The notes beneath the pieces are model-generated. The model saw only the letters and a list, made by a program, of their open reading frames with translations. It had not been told where the DNA came from and did no database searches. The position numbers were made by a program, and so were the translations under genes. Positions 22,547 through 29,911 of a stretch of 34,397 bases of DNA are shown here, one piece after another (within the stretch, counting starts at the first letter, position 1; each line of letters begins with the position of its first letter). This stretch comes from a virus, in the IMG/VR virus record IMGVR_UViG_3300042868_005930, positions 1-34,397 of that record. One strand, 5' to 3'.

Positions 22547-22554
22547 CAAATATA
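22547..22554 (-). promoter_or_regulatory. Candidate promoter before the tRNA
   Basis: TATATTTG on the minus strand (22554-22547), fitting TAnnTTTG, lies 32 bases before the tRNA 5' end, in the gap after the ninG stop. It should drive the tRNA and the downstream small genes. Confidence 0.5.
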
Positions 22555-22588
22555 ATAATAAATCTTTAATTAAATAACTTTTTTATAA

Positions 22589-23134
22589 TTATTTTATCAT
22601 TTTATTTAATTCTTTATACTTTTTGATTATTTCTTTAACTTCATCAATAGTAAATTTACGAGTTTCATTTGCTATTTGATCGAGCTTTTCAAGTCTTTCA
22701 ATACCTATTCTTTGAATTAAACCTTTTCGATATTCAATAAGATTACCACTTAAATACTGGTTGCACGTAATACAAGAACTATGTACGTTATCTTCATTAA
22801 ATCTAACGTTCCAATGGTTGTTGGCGTTATAGTAGTGCGAAGCATTTACACGCCCTTTAATTGGTTTAAAACAACTAATACAGTCTTTTCCTTTATCTCT
22901 AAGATTAATGTAACTATTGAATATAGATTGAGCAATTTTAATATAGTCTTGCAATGTCATGAGATCTGATTTGATTTTCGCTTTACGCTTTTGCCAGTCT
23001 TTCTTTTCTTTCTTTTCGTTTAGTTCCTTAGCGTAGATATTTGCGCATTCCCAGGTGCAGCACGCTTGTAAAGGGCGTAAAGGCGTGAACAATACTGAAC
23101 ACACCTTACATTTCTTTGGTTTAATCGATTTCAT
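22589..23134 (-). CDS. ninG: NinG-like recombination protein
   Basis: 181 residues from Met at 23134 (a frame-matched ATG lies at 23179 but would overlap the previous gene by 59 nt). Two N-terminal Cys pairs (KCKVC and CCTWEC) form a zinc-finger-like site. A central charged helix follows, then QSIFNSYINLRDKGKDCISC and a HYYNANNHWNVRFNEDNVH segment, and CNQYLSGNLIEYRKGLI. This matches lambda NinG/Rap, a Holliday junction-type resolvase acting with ERF/Red-type recombination. Overlaps the methyltransferase gene by 14 nt. Confidence 0.9.
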   Translation of the reverse strand: MKSIKPKKCKVCSVLFTPLRPLQACCTWECANIYAKELNEKKEKKDWQKRKAKIKSDLMTLQDYIKIAQSIFNSYINLRDKGKDCISCFKPIKGRVNASHYYNANNHWNVRFNEDNVHSSCITCNQYLSGNLIEYRKGLIQRIGIERLEKLDQIANETRKFTIDEVKEIIKKYKELNKMIK

Positions 23135-23810
23135 CAAATATACTCTTTTGATTCGTGTTTTTGTTTTGGTTATATACACCTAAAGCAACTTCAAAAATAG
23201 TTCTTCCCGCTTCATAGTCAACTAAGTTACGTGCCATTTTAACTGTTGACTGTTCTCCTTTATATTGTCGAAAATCATAATCGTGAAATTTACAAAGAGT
23301 ATTTAATTCATCTTTCATTTGGCAAAGAATTGCATCAAGTTTTCTTTCGTTTATATTGTTTGGCAATGTGAAATTAGTCCAATATAAATGCCTACCTCTT
23401 TTTTGTGCTGGTATTAATGGCTCATAATAAGGAATAACATTTTCAACTACAAACTTTCCATCGTATTGGTGTTGTAATAATAAAATTTCCTCATATAATT
23501 TCATATCAGGATATTTATTAATAAATGTTTTTCTATTTTTTTGTGTCATTCTAACTCTTGAATGTGTCGGACACGGTGGTGAACTCCATATAAAATCAAA
23601 CTTTTTGAAATGCTCTAATAAATATTGGTGAGCATCTGCAACTATCACTTTGTCGTTTGGGAATCTTTCTTGATACAAACGAGCTGCTTCAGGATCTAAT
23701 TCAACGGCAGTCACTTCAATTTCAATTCCTTTTTCTTCTGCTACCTGATTCCATTTGTAACGATTTCCTCCTAAACAAGCGTATAAATTTAATACTTTCA
23801 TCTTTTCCAT
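23121..23810 (-). CDS. DNA (cytosine-5-)-methyltransferase
   Basis: 229 residues from Met at 23810; an earlier ATG at 23846 lies in the upstream gene. Motifs in order: I as LNLYACLGGNRYKW (normally FxGxGG, here ACLGG), acidic VELDP near 37-40, IV as SSPPCPTHSR (Cys80 the nucleophile), VI as VENVI with Glu123, VIII as QKRGRHLYW. It would transfer a methyl group from S-adenosylmethionine to cytosine C5, probably protecting phage DNA from host restriction. The short size leaves little room for a target recognition domain. No cognate endonuclease is adjacent. Confidence 0.85.
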   Translation of the reverse strand: MEKMKVLNLYACLGGNRYKWNQVAEEKGIEIEVTAVELDPEAARLYQERFPNDKVIVADAHQYLLEHFKKFDFIWSSPPCPTHSRVRMTQKNRKTFINKYPDMKLYEEILLLQHQYDGKFVVENVIPYYEPLIPAQKRGRHLYWTNFTLPNNINERKLDAILCQMKDELNTLCKFHDYDFRQYKGEQSTVKMARNLVDYEAGRTIFEVALGVYNQNKNTNQKSIFDEID

Positions 23811-23814
23811 TTTC

Positions 23815-24045
23815 TTATCTTTTAATTTTTTCGTAATAATCTTCATTTATATCGTAATTCTTTTCCAACAACATTTGATCTAACAAACAAATGATTTCAT
23901 CTAATTGCTCAGCATCTATTAATGTGTAAGATTCAAAGTTGTATTTTGTTTTGATGTGCCAGTTTATATCCAAGGCATCTACTTCATATATTTCAGAGAC
24001 CTTTGGGATTAACACGCCTTTAATAAATTTGATTCTTTTTTTCAT
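23815..24045 (-). CDS. Small unknown protein (76 aa)
   Basis: 76 residues, starts basic (KKRIKFIKGVLIPKVSEIYE) and becomes acidic (AEQLDEIICLLDQMLLEKNY). No domain recognised. Placed one base after a 55-codon gene and five bases before the methyltransferase start. Confidence 0.6.
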   Translation of the reverse strand: MKKRIKFIKGVLIPKVSEIYEVDALDINWHIKTKYNFESYTLIDAEQLDEIICLLDQMLLEKNYDINEDYYEKIKR

Positions 24046-24046
24046 A

Positions 24047-24214
24047 TTAATCTTTTTTACTGAATTCTTTTAATGCTTCATTATATCCTTGCTCTAAACC
24101 TTTGTTGTATGCTTTTTTTACATCTTCAGCTACTTCTAATAATTTATGCTTAAGTAAATTGTTTTCAAATTTAAGGTAAGATAGATATTCTTTATCTGTC
24201 ATTTTATCTCTCAT
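24047..24214 (-). CDS. Small helical protein (55 aa)
   Basis: ATG at 24214 overlaps the upstream stop as ATGA, and TAA lies one base before the next ATG. The product (MRDKMTDKEYLSYLKFENNL...EGYNEALKEFSKKD type) is charged and helical. The tight overlap at the start and immediate next start make it a real gene. Function unknown. Confidence 0.75.
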   Translation of the reverse strand: MRDKMTDKEYLSYLKFENNLLKHKLLEVAEDVKKAYNKGLEQGYNEALKEFSKKD

Positions 24215-24570
24215 TCTAATAGTCTTTTAATTTTGTTTTTTAATTCATCGTTTTCGATTTCTAAATTACGTATATAGGTTTCATTCACCGAAAAATCATT
24301 GTTTTTTTCTTCATATTCTTTTAACTTTTGCAATGCAGAATAGTATTTTAAATTTAAGTCTCCATTTAACCTTTCAACTGCATTAATTGTATATTCCATT
24401 TTCCTGTGATTTGCGAGTACTTTTGTAAGCTCGTCAATACTTTCATCAAGTGAGTTAATTAAATCAGTTCTATGTGCGTTTTTTGCCCTAATATCGCTAA
24501 CAGATAACTGCATTTTCAAAATGTTTTTTAAAATCAATTGTTGATCTACTATAATATCTAAATTTTTCAT
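24211..24570 (-). CDS. Coiled-coil protein (119 aa)
   Basis: 119 residues of nearly continuous heptad pattern (DIIVDQQLILKNILKMQL; RNLEIENDELKNKIKRLL). Two bases downstream of the helicase/ATPase gene. Could be a structural helper or loader of the replication complex from its position; no motif supports a specific role. Confidence 0.65.
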   Translation of the reverse strand: MKNLDIIVDQQLILKNILKMQLSVSDIRAKNAHRTDLINSLDESIDELTKVLANHRKMEYTINAVERLNGDLNLKYYSALQKLKEYEEKNNDFSVNETYIRNLEIENDELKNKIKRLLE

Positions 24571-24572
24571 AA

Positions 24573-25556
24573 TTAAAAAGGACAGTCTTCGTCTTTAATT
24601 GGTTCTATAAATTTATACTCGTTTACTTCCCTACCTATATTCATTAAATTGGCTGGTTTAGGTATTTCTTCTTTTGGTATATGTAAATTAGTTTGTATGT
24701 TTTCTGGTCGTTTAATACAATCTTTTCCATTGCATTTAAAACCATAGCCATAATTATAATCAAAAAAAACAGGTTGATCTAATAAGGTTTGTTTTCCTCC
24801 TGTATCAGTATCTTTTACTTTTTGCACTTCAACAAGCGTTGTAAACTTTAAATCTTTATGTCCATTTAACCTATGAATAACTAAAAAATCATCTGCTTTA
24901 TTTGAAAATGCTTTACCACCTTCAATATCGGCTTTAAATGGAGCTGTTAAATGACCTTCCCAACTATGCCCTTTTGGATATACTGCATTTCTTCTACCAC
25001 TTGCAGTGGCTGGGTGTGCATTTATGTATATTGTTTTATTAGTCTTTTTGCAAAACATTTTTAAATCATTTAACACATCATAGTTTCCTGAGTATGTTAA
25101 AGAAGTTTTTAAAGCATTAAAAGGATCAATTAAACAAACATCTGTATTTGCATCTTCAAACACTTTTAAAAGGTCTTCAGGTGTATATCTAAGCTTATTA
25201 TCTACAAATTTAAAATAATACTCTAATTTGATTATTCCTTTCTCAATTTCGAGATTAGTCATTTGTTCAATAGGCTTAGCATAATACATCTTTAACATAT
25301 CTCTAATCACTTTATATGAAGCATTTTCATCCATAAATAAAGTAAAAGTTAAATTATGATTAGTTGCAAGTGCTAAAAAATACCACTCCATAAAGTAAGT
25401 TTTACCTACGTTATCATGTCCTAAAGCAAAGTTTAATTGACCTTGTTTATGAACAAAGAACTCATCAAAATAAATATTTAATCCAAGTCCTTTTGGTATC
25501 AATCCATTTTTATAATCTAAAATAGATTGTAAACTATGTCCGTCTTTAAGTATCAT
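24573..25556 (-). CDS. RecA-fold replicative helicase-like ATPase (RepA/DnaB type)
   Basis: 327 residues. Walker A is GHDNVGKT at 46-53, Walker B VCLIDP at 140-145, followed by a HPATASG segment that could act as sensor. This AAA_25/RepA-like layout is that of phage replicative helicases and their single-domain relatives. It follows the initiator gene by ATGA overlap, the same order as lambda O and P or other phage initiator-helicase pairs. The C-terminus ends EPIKDEDCPF, an acidic tip resembling the SSB docking tail, which is unusual for a helicase. It should unwind DNA at the origin. Confidence 0.8.
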   Translation of the reverse strand: MILKDGHSLQSILDYKNGLIPKGLGLNIYFDEFFVHKQGQLNFALGHDNVGKTYFMEWYFLALATNHNLTFTLFMDENASYKVIRDMLKMYYAKPIEQMTNLEIEKGIIKLEYYFKFVDNKLRYTPEDLLKVFEDANTDVCLIDPFNALKTSLTYSGNYDVLNDLKMFCKKTNKTIYINAHPATASGRRNAVYPKGHSWEGHLTAPFKADIEGGKAFSNKADDFLVIHRLNGHKDLKFTTLVEVQKVKDTDTGGKQTLLDQPVFFDYNYGYGFKCNGKDCIKRPENIQTNLHIPKEEIPKPANLMNIGREVNEYKFIEPIKDEDCPF

Positions 25557-26224
25557 GATTTATAGTTTTTAAGTATTTGTTCTTCTATACTTAAATCTTC
25601 ATCTTTTTTTATACCAAAATTAGGATTAGTTTCCCTTCTACGTTTTATCCAGTTTTGAATAGTAAGATTAACAGAATTATTTTTTTTAGTCAATTCTTTT
25701 GAATTTTCCATTGATTCTAATATATCTTTAATTGCAAACCTATCATATTTACTAAGAAGTTTTTTAGCTTGTTCATTTGTTAATTGAATTGATAATTTAG
25801 ATACATTTTTTAAATCATTTTGAATCCAAAAACAAAGTGGATGCATCTCTATATTATTATTAGTAGTATTAATAGTAGTATTATTGGGTAAAGTTTCTTT
25901 ACTACCCCCCAGTAAAGTTTCTTTACTACCCCTGTTAAGATTCTTTACTACCCCTAAAGAAATTTTATACCTATTAAAACTAACCCCATTAATAGTATTT
26001 ACATTCTTAATAATTAGGTTTTTTTCAGTTAAAAACTTTAATGATTTTATAGCGGTAGGGCGTGAACAATTAAGCCACTTACATAGATAATTAATAGAAC
26101 CAGTAAACTCTGTTTCACCATCTTGAGAAAAGCCATAAATAAGTGCATATGTAAGTAAGTCATTACCTGACAAATTCAATTCTGAAACCATCCAGCCTTG
26201 AATAACTAAATAATTGTCTTTCAT
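25553..26224 (-). CDS. Replication initiator with N-terminal winged helix (lambda O/DnaD-like)
   Basis: 223 residues. Residues 1-85 look like a replication-protein wHTH (VIQGWMVSELNLSGNDLLTY; INYLCKWLNCSRPTAIKSLK). Residues 91-113 are a Gly/Ser/Lys/Glu/Thr linker translated from three iteron-like repeats (25888-25954). The C-terminal ~90 residues resemble a helicase-loading domain with DILESMENS. The order wHTH, repeat-encoded linker and partner-binding domain is the same as in lambda O. It begins by TAATG overlap with the 58-codon gene and ends by ATGA overlap with the helicase. It should bind the repeats and load the downstream helicase. Confidence 0.75.
   Translation of the reverse strand: MKDNYLVIQGWMVSELNLSGNDLLTYALIYGFSQDGETEFTGSINYLCKWLNCSRPTAIKSLKFLTEKNLIIKNVNTINGVSFNRYKISLGVVKNLNRGSKETLLGGSKETLPNNTTINTTNNNIEMHPLCFWIQNDLKNVSKLSIQLTNEQAKKLLSKYDRFAIKDILESMENSKELTKKNNSVNLTIQNWIKRRRETNPNFGIKKDEDLSIEEQILKNYKS
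25888..25954 (-). repeat. Three iteron-like repeats inside the initiator gene (candidate origin)
   Basis: Plus-strand copies GTAAAGTTTCTTTACTACCC at 25888 and 25912 are perfect; the copy at 25934 is GTTAAGATTCTTTACTACCC. Starts are 24 and 22 bases apart. Each perfect copy holds the palindrome GTAAAG-TTT-CTTTAC. An AT-rich tract (about 25852-25886) lies on one side. This is the lambda ori pattern. Confidence 0.65.
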
Positions 26225-26400
26225 TATTGCATTTCTTTATGTAATAAATGTAAAGCACCAATTAAATGATAAATATCTTTTTTAGATAAATAAGCATTAA
26301 CAGGATTTTCATTTTCATCAAGGATTGAAAAACTAATTGTTTTTTCATTGAATTGCTCGACTTCCATAGTCGTTGCTTCATCTTGAAATTTGTAAATCAT
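26224..26400 (-). CDS. Small acidic protein (58 aa) before the initiator
   Basis: ATG at 26400; its TAA overlaps the initiator ATG (TAATG). The product (MIYKFQDEATTMEVEQFN, then FSILDENENPVNAYLSK and a helical C-terminus) has normal coding composition. It is the first ORF behind the terminator-like structure at 26430-26476, so its expression depends on read-through or on the ~90-nt RNA. Function unknown; coupling suggests a replication-related role or a translational control of the initiator. Confidence 0.75.
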   Translation of the reverse strand: MIYKFQDEATTMEVEQFNEKTISFSILDENENPVNAYLSKKDIYHLIGALHLLHKEMQ

Positions 26401-26423
26401 AAATAAATAAATTTTTGGTTAAT

Positions 26424-26476
26424 AAAAAAACCCCTTTGACTTTCGCGGCTCTCACCTCGCTACTCATCAAAAGGGT
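26424..26476 (-). terminator. Intrinsic terminator with long loop, part of the structured RNA
   Basis: Stem 26476-26467 with 26439-26430 (10 bp), 27-nt loop that contains segment a', followed by TTTTTTT (26430-26424, the first paired). It lies 24 bases before the 58-codon gene. Confidence 0.7.
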
Positions 26477-26516
26477 AAATTCAATTTCTTTAAGTTCTAT
26501 AGTGTGAGAGCGAACC
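26424..26516 (-). ncRNA. Candidate structured RNA (~90 nt) with own promoter and terminator
   Basis: Behind TATATTTG (26530-26523) the minus strand holds segment a GCTCTCAC (26511-26504), b ACCCTTTTGA (26476-26467), a' GTGAGAGC (26455-26448) and b' TCAAAGGGGT (26439-26430), then T7. a pairs perfectly with a' (8 bp) and b with b' (10 bp, one G-U), in order a-b-a'-b', giving an H-type pseudoknot or two alternative folds. The T7 after b' makes the b stem a terminator. Either a free RNA or an attenuator leader of the initiator operon. Confidence 0.6.
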
Positions 26517-26522
26517 GATACA

Positions 26523-26530
26523 CAAATATA
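26523..26530 (-). promoter_or_regulatory. Probable promoter (TATATTTG) of the structured RNA
   Basis: Minus-strand TATATTTG fits TAnnTTTG; 19 nt upstream is TTC, two of three TTG bases. It lies 28 bases after the helicase-methyltransferase stop. Confidence 0.55.
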
Positions 26531-26558
26531 ACTATTATTTTATTAATAAGAACTCTTT

Positions 26559-28733
26559 TTAAAATAATGTTTGTTGTTTCTTTTTTTCCTCTACATTTGA
26601 TAGATTTTTAACGGCGATATCAAAATAATTTTCTTTTAATTCAACTCCTAAATATCTTCTATTATTTTCAATTGATACATAACCTTCAGTACCTATTCCA
26701 TTAAATGGACTAAATACTAAATCGTTTGAATTTGTATAAAGTTCTAAAAGTCTTTTAATAGGCTCTTTTTGCGTAGGTGTCATATGTTTTTCATCATGTT
26801 CAGCTTTAGCCTCTCTAATACTTAAAACATCACTTGCATCTATTTCACCTTCCAACCAAATAGGTTCTGCAATTTTACACCAATAATCAAAGGGTAATCC
26901 ATTTTTATCATGGTTAACAGGGAATTCATTCACTCCATCTTTTTTGAAAGTTAATAAATAATCAGGGAATCCCATTCTATTAACTGTACTATCTTTTTTG
27001 GTAGTTGCGTGTAATAGTTGCATATTCTTTGTACGTTGTGCTATAATTTTAGGATCTTTCCAAATAGCTACTTCAGCATGAAAAGTCCATCCATATTTTT
27101 GCATTGCTCTAATTAAATCACCTCTAAAATCAATTATCTCTAATTTTCCATCTCTACCTTTTGATTTACTTAATTGAGTACAGTGCATTGACAATAACCG
27201 ACCTTCTTTTGTAATTCTTAATAACTCTGGAATCATAAATTCAAAATGTTTAAAAAAGTCTTCATAGCTTTTATTATTGCTTAGATCTCGCGGATCGTTT
27301 GAATACATATACAAGTCACTAAATGGAGGTGAAAAAAAAGTATAATCAATTGAATTATCTTTAATTGTTGTTATATACTGAGTACTATCCCCATTTACTA
27401 AAGTCCAATTAATACCTTTTTCAGTTCTGAAATTTTCATCAGTTGCATGAATATTTGAATTAGATTCATTCATTGCTCTTTGCATTTCTTTTTGCATATT
27501 CTCAAATTTTAATTGTTTATCTTTTATTGCTTCAATTACATTACCCATAGTTTCTACAGTTATTAAGGTAACATTTACATTATTTTTTTGACCAAACCTC
27601 CAACTCCTTCTAATAGCTTGATATAAACCTTCAAAACTAAAATCAAATGATAGGAATATTTGATTTTTACAGTGTTGATAATTCAATCCGAATTGAGCTA
27701 TTTTAGTTTTAGTCACTAAGATTCTAAAATCATTATTTGCAAAGCCTAATAATCTTTTTTCTTTTATCTCAGGTTTATCACTACCGTTAACAGCTACCGC
27801 TTCAGGAACTAAAGAAAGTAGTTCTTTTTCTTCTTCATTTGATTTTATCCAAACAATAAAACTTTCATTTGAATTATTAAGTATTTCAACAACTGCTTTA
27901 ACCCTGTTTTCCTGAGTTACTTTTAATTCTTTATAAAAGTCAGTTGCACTAACTTTAATATCATTAAATAGTTTACCGTTATTTTGCTTTTCAACAGCTA
28001 TTTGTAATTCATTCATAAATAATTCTGGTAATACATAACCTTTTCCTAAATAACCAATATCACTTGGATTGCTTAGCATTAAAGACCAGCTACCAACCCA
28101 ATTCCAAAAGTCTTTAATAGAATGTTTTTTAAGTCTCCATTTACTTATAGTGTGATCTTTATTGAAAGCATCATTAATAAAAAAAATAGAAACCATTTCT
28201 TTTGATGTCATAACGTTTAAAAACTCCGCATGATTACCTAATTCAATATGATCATTTGGTGAAGGTGTTGCAGTACATGCTAATTTATATTTGTGATCCT
28301 TAAAAGTATCTAAAATAAGTTGTTTTGTACTTCCGTTGTAATTCTTTAAAATAGAACTTTCATCTAATACAACACCTGAATAAATACTGCAATCTATTTT
28401 ACTTAATTGCTCATAGTTTGTAATATCAAAACTATTCAAATCAATACCAAACTTATTAGCTTCTTGTTTAGTTTGACCACTAACAGCCAAAGGTGCTAAT
28501 ATTAATACTTTCTTGCCAGTGTAATTATATACTTCATTTGCCCATGATAACTGCATTAAAGTTTTACCTAAACCACAATCTGCAAAAATTGCAAATCTAC
28601 CCTTTTTTAATGCTGTCTTAACAATAAACCTTTGAAAATCAAATAAGTTTTTATTTAACTTACTTTCTTCAATCTCAAAACCACTTTCTATAAATGATTT
28701 TCTTTTGCTTTCTAAAAATTGCTTATATTCCAT
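26559..28733 (-). CDS. SNF2-like helicase fused to N4/N6 DNA methyltransferase
   Basis: 724 residues. The helicase part has Walker A DCGLGKT (52-58), motif II DESS (124-127), motif III TATPSP (154-159) and motif VI QAIRRSWRFGQ (372-382). The methyltransferase part has catalytic SPPF at 468-471 and the AdoMet-binding FSPFNGIGTEG at about 674-684, so the motif order is that of a beta-class N4-cytosine/N6-adenine enzyme. The C-terminus ends KKKQQTLF, which resembles the QxxLF clamp-binding motif. Such fusions in phages may combine remodelling with self-methylation against restriction. A candidate promoter is at 28750-28757. Confidence 0.85.
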   Translation of the reverse strand: MEYKQFLESKRKSFIESGFEIEESKLNKNLFDFQRFIVKTALKKGRFAIFADCGLGKTLMQLSWANEVYNYTGKKVLILAPLAVSGQTKQEANKFGIDLNSFDITNYEQLSKIDCSIYSGVVLDESSILKNYNGSTKQLILDTFKDHKYKLACTATPSPNDHIELGNHAEFLNVMTSKEMVSIFFINDAFNKDHTISKWRLKKHSIKDFWNWVGSWSLMLSNPSDIGYLGKGYVLPELFMNELQIAVEKQNNGKLFNDIKVSATDFYKELKVTQENRVKAVVEILNNSNESFIVWIKSNEEEKELLSLVPEAVAVNGSDKPEIKEKRLLGFANNDFRILVTKTKIAQFGLNYQHCKNQIFLSFDFSFEGLYQAIRRSWRFGQKNNVNVTLITVETMGNVIEAIKDKQLKFENMQKEMQRAMNESNSNIHATDENFRTEKGINWTLVNGDSTQYITTIKDNSIDYTFFSPPFSDLYMYSNDPRDLSNNKSYEDFFKHFEFMIPELLRITKEGRLLSMHCTQLSKSKGRDGKLEIIDFRGDLIRAMQKYGWTFHAEVAIWKDPKIIAQRTKNMQLLHATTKKDSTVNRMGFPDYLLTFKKDGVNEFPVNHDKNGLPFDYWCKIAEPIWLEGEIDASDVLSIREAKAEHDEKHMTPTQKEPIKRLLELYTNSNDLVFSPFNGIGTEGYVSIENNRRYLGVELKENYFDIAVKNLSNVEEKKKQQTLF

Positions 28734-28749
28734 AACTTTTAATTTTTAA

Positions 28750-28757
28750 CAAAGATA
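28750..28757 (-). promoter_or_regulatory. Candidate promoter before the helicase-methyltransferase gene
   Basis: Minus-strand TATCTTTG fits TAnnTTTG and ends 16 bases before the ATG. A second TATATTTG (28824-28817) lies in the end of the upstream gene. No TTG at the preferred distance. Confidence 0.4.
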
Positions 28758-28813
28758 ATAAATAAAATTACTTTTTTATTACTTTTTGTTAATTTTTAAC
28801 AATATTTTAATTT

Positions 28814-29254
28814 TTACAAATATATTTTTAAATTTTCGATACAGTTATTAAAGCAATTACCATCTATTCTAATTACTTTTTTAACATCCCCATAAAAAGC
28901 TCTTGCCACTGCATAAGCTAAACCTAACTGCTTTATTTTACCATTTTCATAAATAGAAAATACTACTTTACGATTATGCTTAAATGGTAATATCAATCGG
29001 TTTTTTTTATCATTTCTAACTCTTCCTTTGTTTGATATTGAATAGTTATCCGCGATTTTTTTCCATATTTCATCTTTTAGATTAGATAACACTTCTTTTG
29101 TATGTATATATCCAATACTATCTAAATAATTCTTTAAATCACATTCTTTTATTGTTTCTCGACCTTTCTCCCAGGTGAAAACGTGTTGTTTTGTTCCTGG
29201 ATAGTAAATATAATCTACTAATAAACCTTTTTTATATATTTTACCTCTTTCCAT
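28814..29254 (-). CDS. NUMOD4/HNH-like protein, probably degenerate endonuclease
   Basis: 146 residues. After an unmatched N-terminal half, residues about 62-82 (EIWKKIADNYSISNKGRVRN) match the NUMOD4 DNA-binding element, and the C-terminus (RIDGNCFNNCIENLKIYL) matches the end of HNH homing endonucleases (xxDGNxxNNxxENLK). The first HNH histidine is replaced by Arg-Ile-Asp, so catalysis is doubtful. Homing endonucleases of this type spread between phage genomes; here it may persist as a DNA-binding protein. Overlaps the preceding gene by 14 nt. Confidence 0.6.
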   Translation of the reverse strand: MERGKIYKKGLLVDYIYYPGTKQHVFTWEKGRETIKECDLKNYLDSIGYIHTKEVLSNLKDEIWKKIADNYSISNKGRVRNDKKNRLILPFKHNRKVVFSIYENGKIKQLGLAYAVARAFYGDVKKVIRIDGNCFNNCIENLKIYL

Positions 29255-29588
29255 TATTCGTTAAATAAATTGCTTTTTCAATTTCGCTTAGATCTTCATA
29301 ACTACATTTAAACCCTTCTAACATTTCTTCTTCTGTAAAGTAAGCTTCATTTTTATGACCGAAATAAATCTTTTTCTTATCTAACTCTTTTTGTCGTTCA
29401 CGTTCTAATTGTAGTTTAGATTCACGTGAGTAGTACTCTTTTAATCTGTTTTGGCGCTGTAAAATTATATAGTTAATTACAATAGCTTCATCTGTTCCAA
29501 ACTCAATACTTTTAAGGATCTTTCTTAGTGAGTCCACGTTATAACGTTGGTACTTCTTTCTAATCTCGTTTTTTTCATCTATAATCAT
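29241..29588 (-). CDS. Unknown charged helical protein (115 aa)
   Basis: 115 residues; starts acidic-basic (IIDEKNEIRKKYQRYNVDSL), then a long Gln/Glu/Arg/Lys helix (QLERERQKELDKKK), then EEMLEGFKCSYEDLSEIEKA. No domain recognised. A 5-bp hairpin (GTGCG/CGCAC, 29606-29622) precedes it. Function unknown; likely an early regulatory or accessory protein. Confidence 0.6.
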   Translation of the reverse strand: MIIDEKNEIRKKYQRYNVDSLRKILKSIEFGTDEAIVINYIILQRQNRLKEYYSRESKLQLERERQKELDKKKIYFGHKNEAYFTEEEMLEGFKCSYEDLSEIEKAIYLTNNGKR

Positions 29589-29633
29589 AATATAAAGGTT
29601 TTAATGTGCGTTACAGTCGCACCCCTGTTAATG

Positions 29634-29828
29634 TTATTTATTTTTTAATTTTAAAGCTTCTTCAATTACAATTATAGCTTCATCTTTTGTTAAATTAAAT
29701 TCCTCAGCTATCATATTTGATAAAGCAAATACATATTTTACTTCTCCAAAACCTTGAGATATCATTTGAGTTAATATTTCTCTTGCAGTTAATAATGCGT
29801 TTGCGATTTTTAATTCTTGTGCTTTCAT
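29634..29828 (-). CDS. Small early protein (64 aa)
   Basis: 64 residues, helical (KAQELKIANALLTAREILTQ; EEFNLTKDEAIIVIEEALKL). It is the first gene behind the promoter at 29854-29883. The acidic, Ala-rich character resembles small phage inhibitors, but no family is evident. Confidence 0.65.
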   Translation of the reverse strand: MKAQELKIANALLTAREILTQMISQGFGEVKYVFALSNMIAEEFNLTKDEAIIVIEEALKLKNK

Positions 29829-29853
29829 TTTGTTTTACTTTTTAATTATAGAA

Positions 29854-29883
29854 CAAATATAAAGGTTTAATTTTAATTAACAA
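29854..29883 (-). promoter_or_regulatory. Strong Bacteroidota-type early promoter P2
   Basis: Minus strand: TTG (29883-29881), 19 nt, TATATTTG (29861-29854). This is the full TTG-N19-TAnnTTTG form. Upstream is a 29-nt element (29887-29915) shared with the promoter at 31.4 kb, starting with a DnaA-box-like sequence (TTATCAACA on the plus strand). Confidence 0.7.
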
Positions 29884-29911
29884 CAATTATCAACAAAAAA
29901 TTATAAAAAAA

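Noticed and set aside
28817-28824. Second TATATTTG element upstream of the helicase-methyltransferase gene
   Set aside because: It falls at the 3' end of the preceding gene, 84 nt before the start; not enough support to list as separate promoter.
29606-29622. Hairpin GTGCG/CGCAC in the gap between two early genes
   Set aside because: Five-base stem and no T-run behind it; not a convincing terminator.
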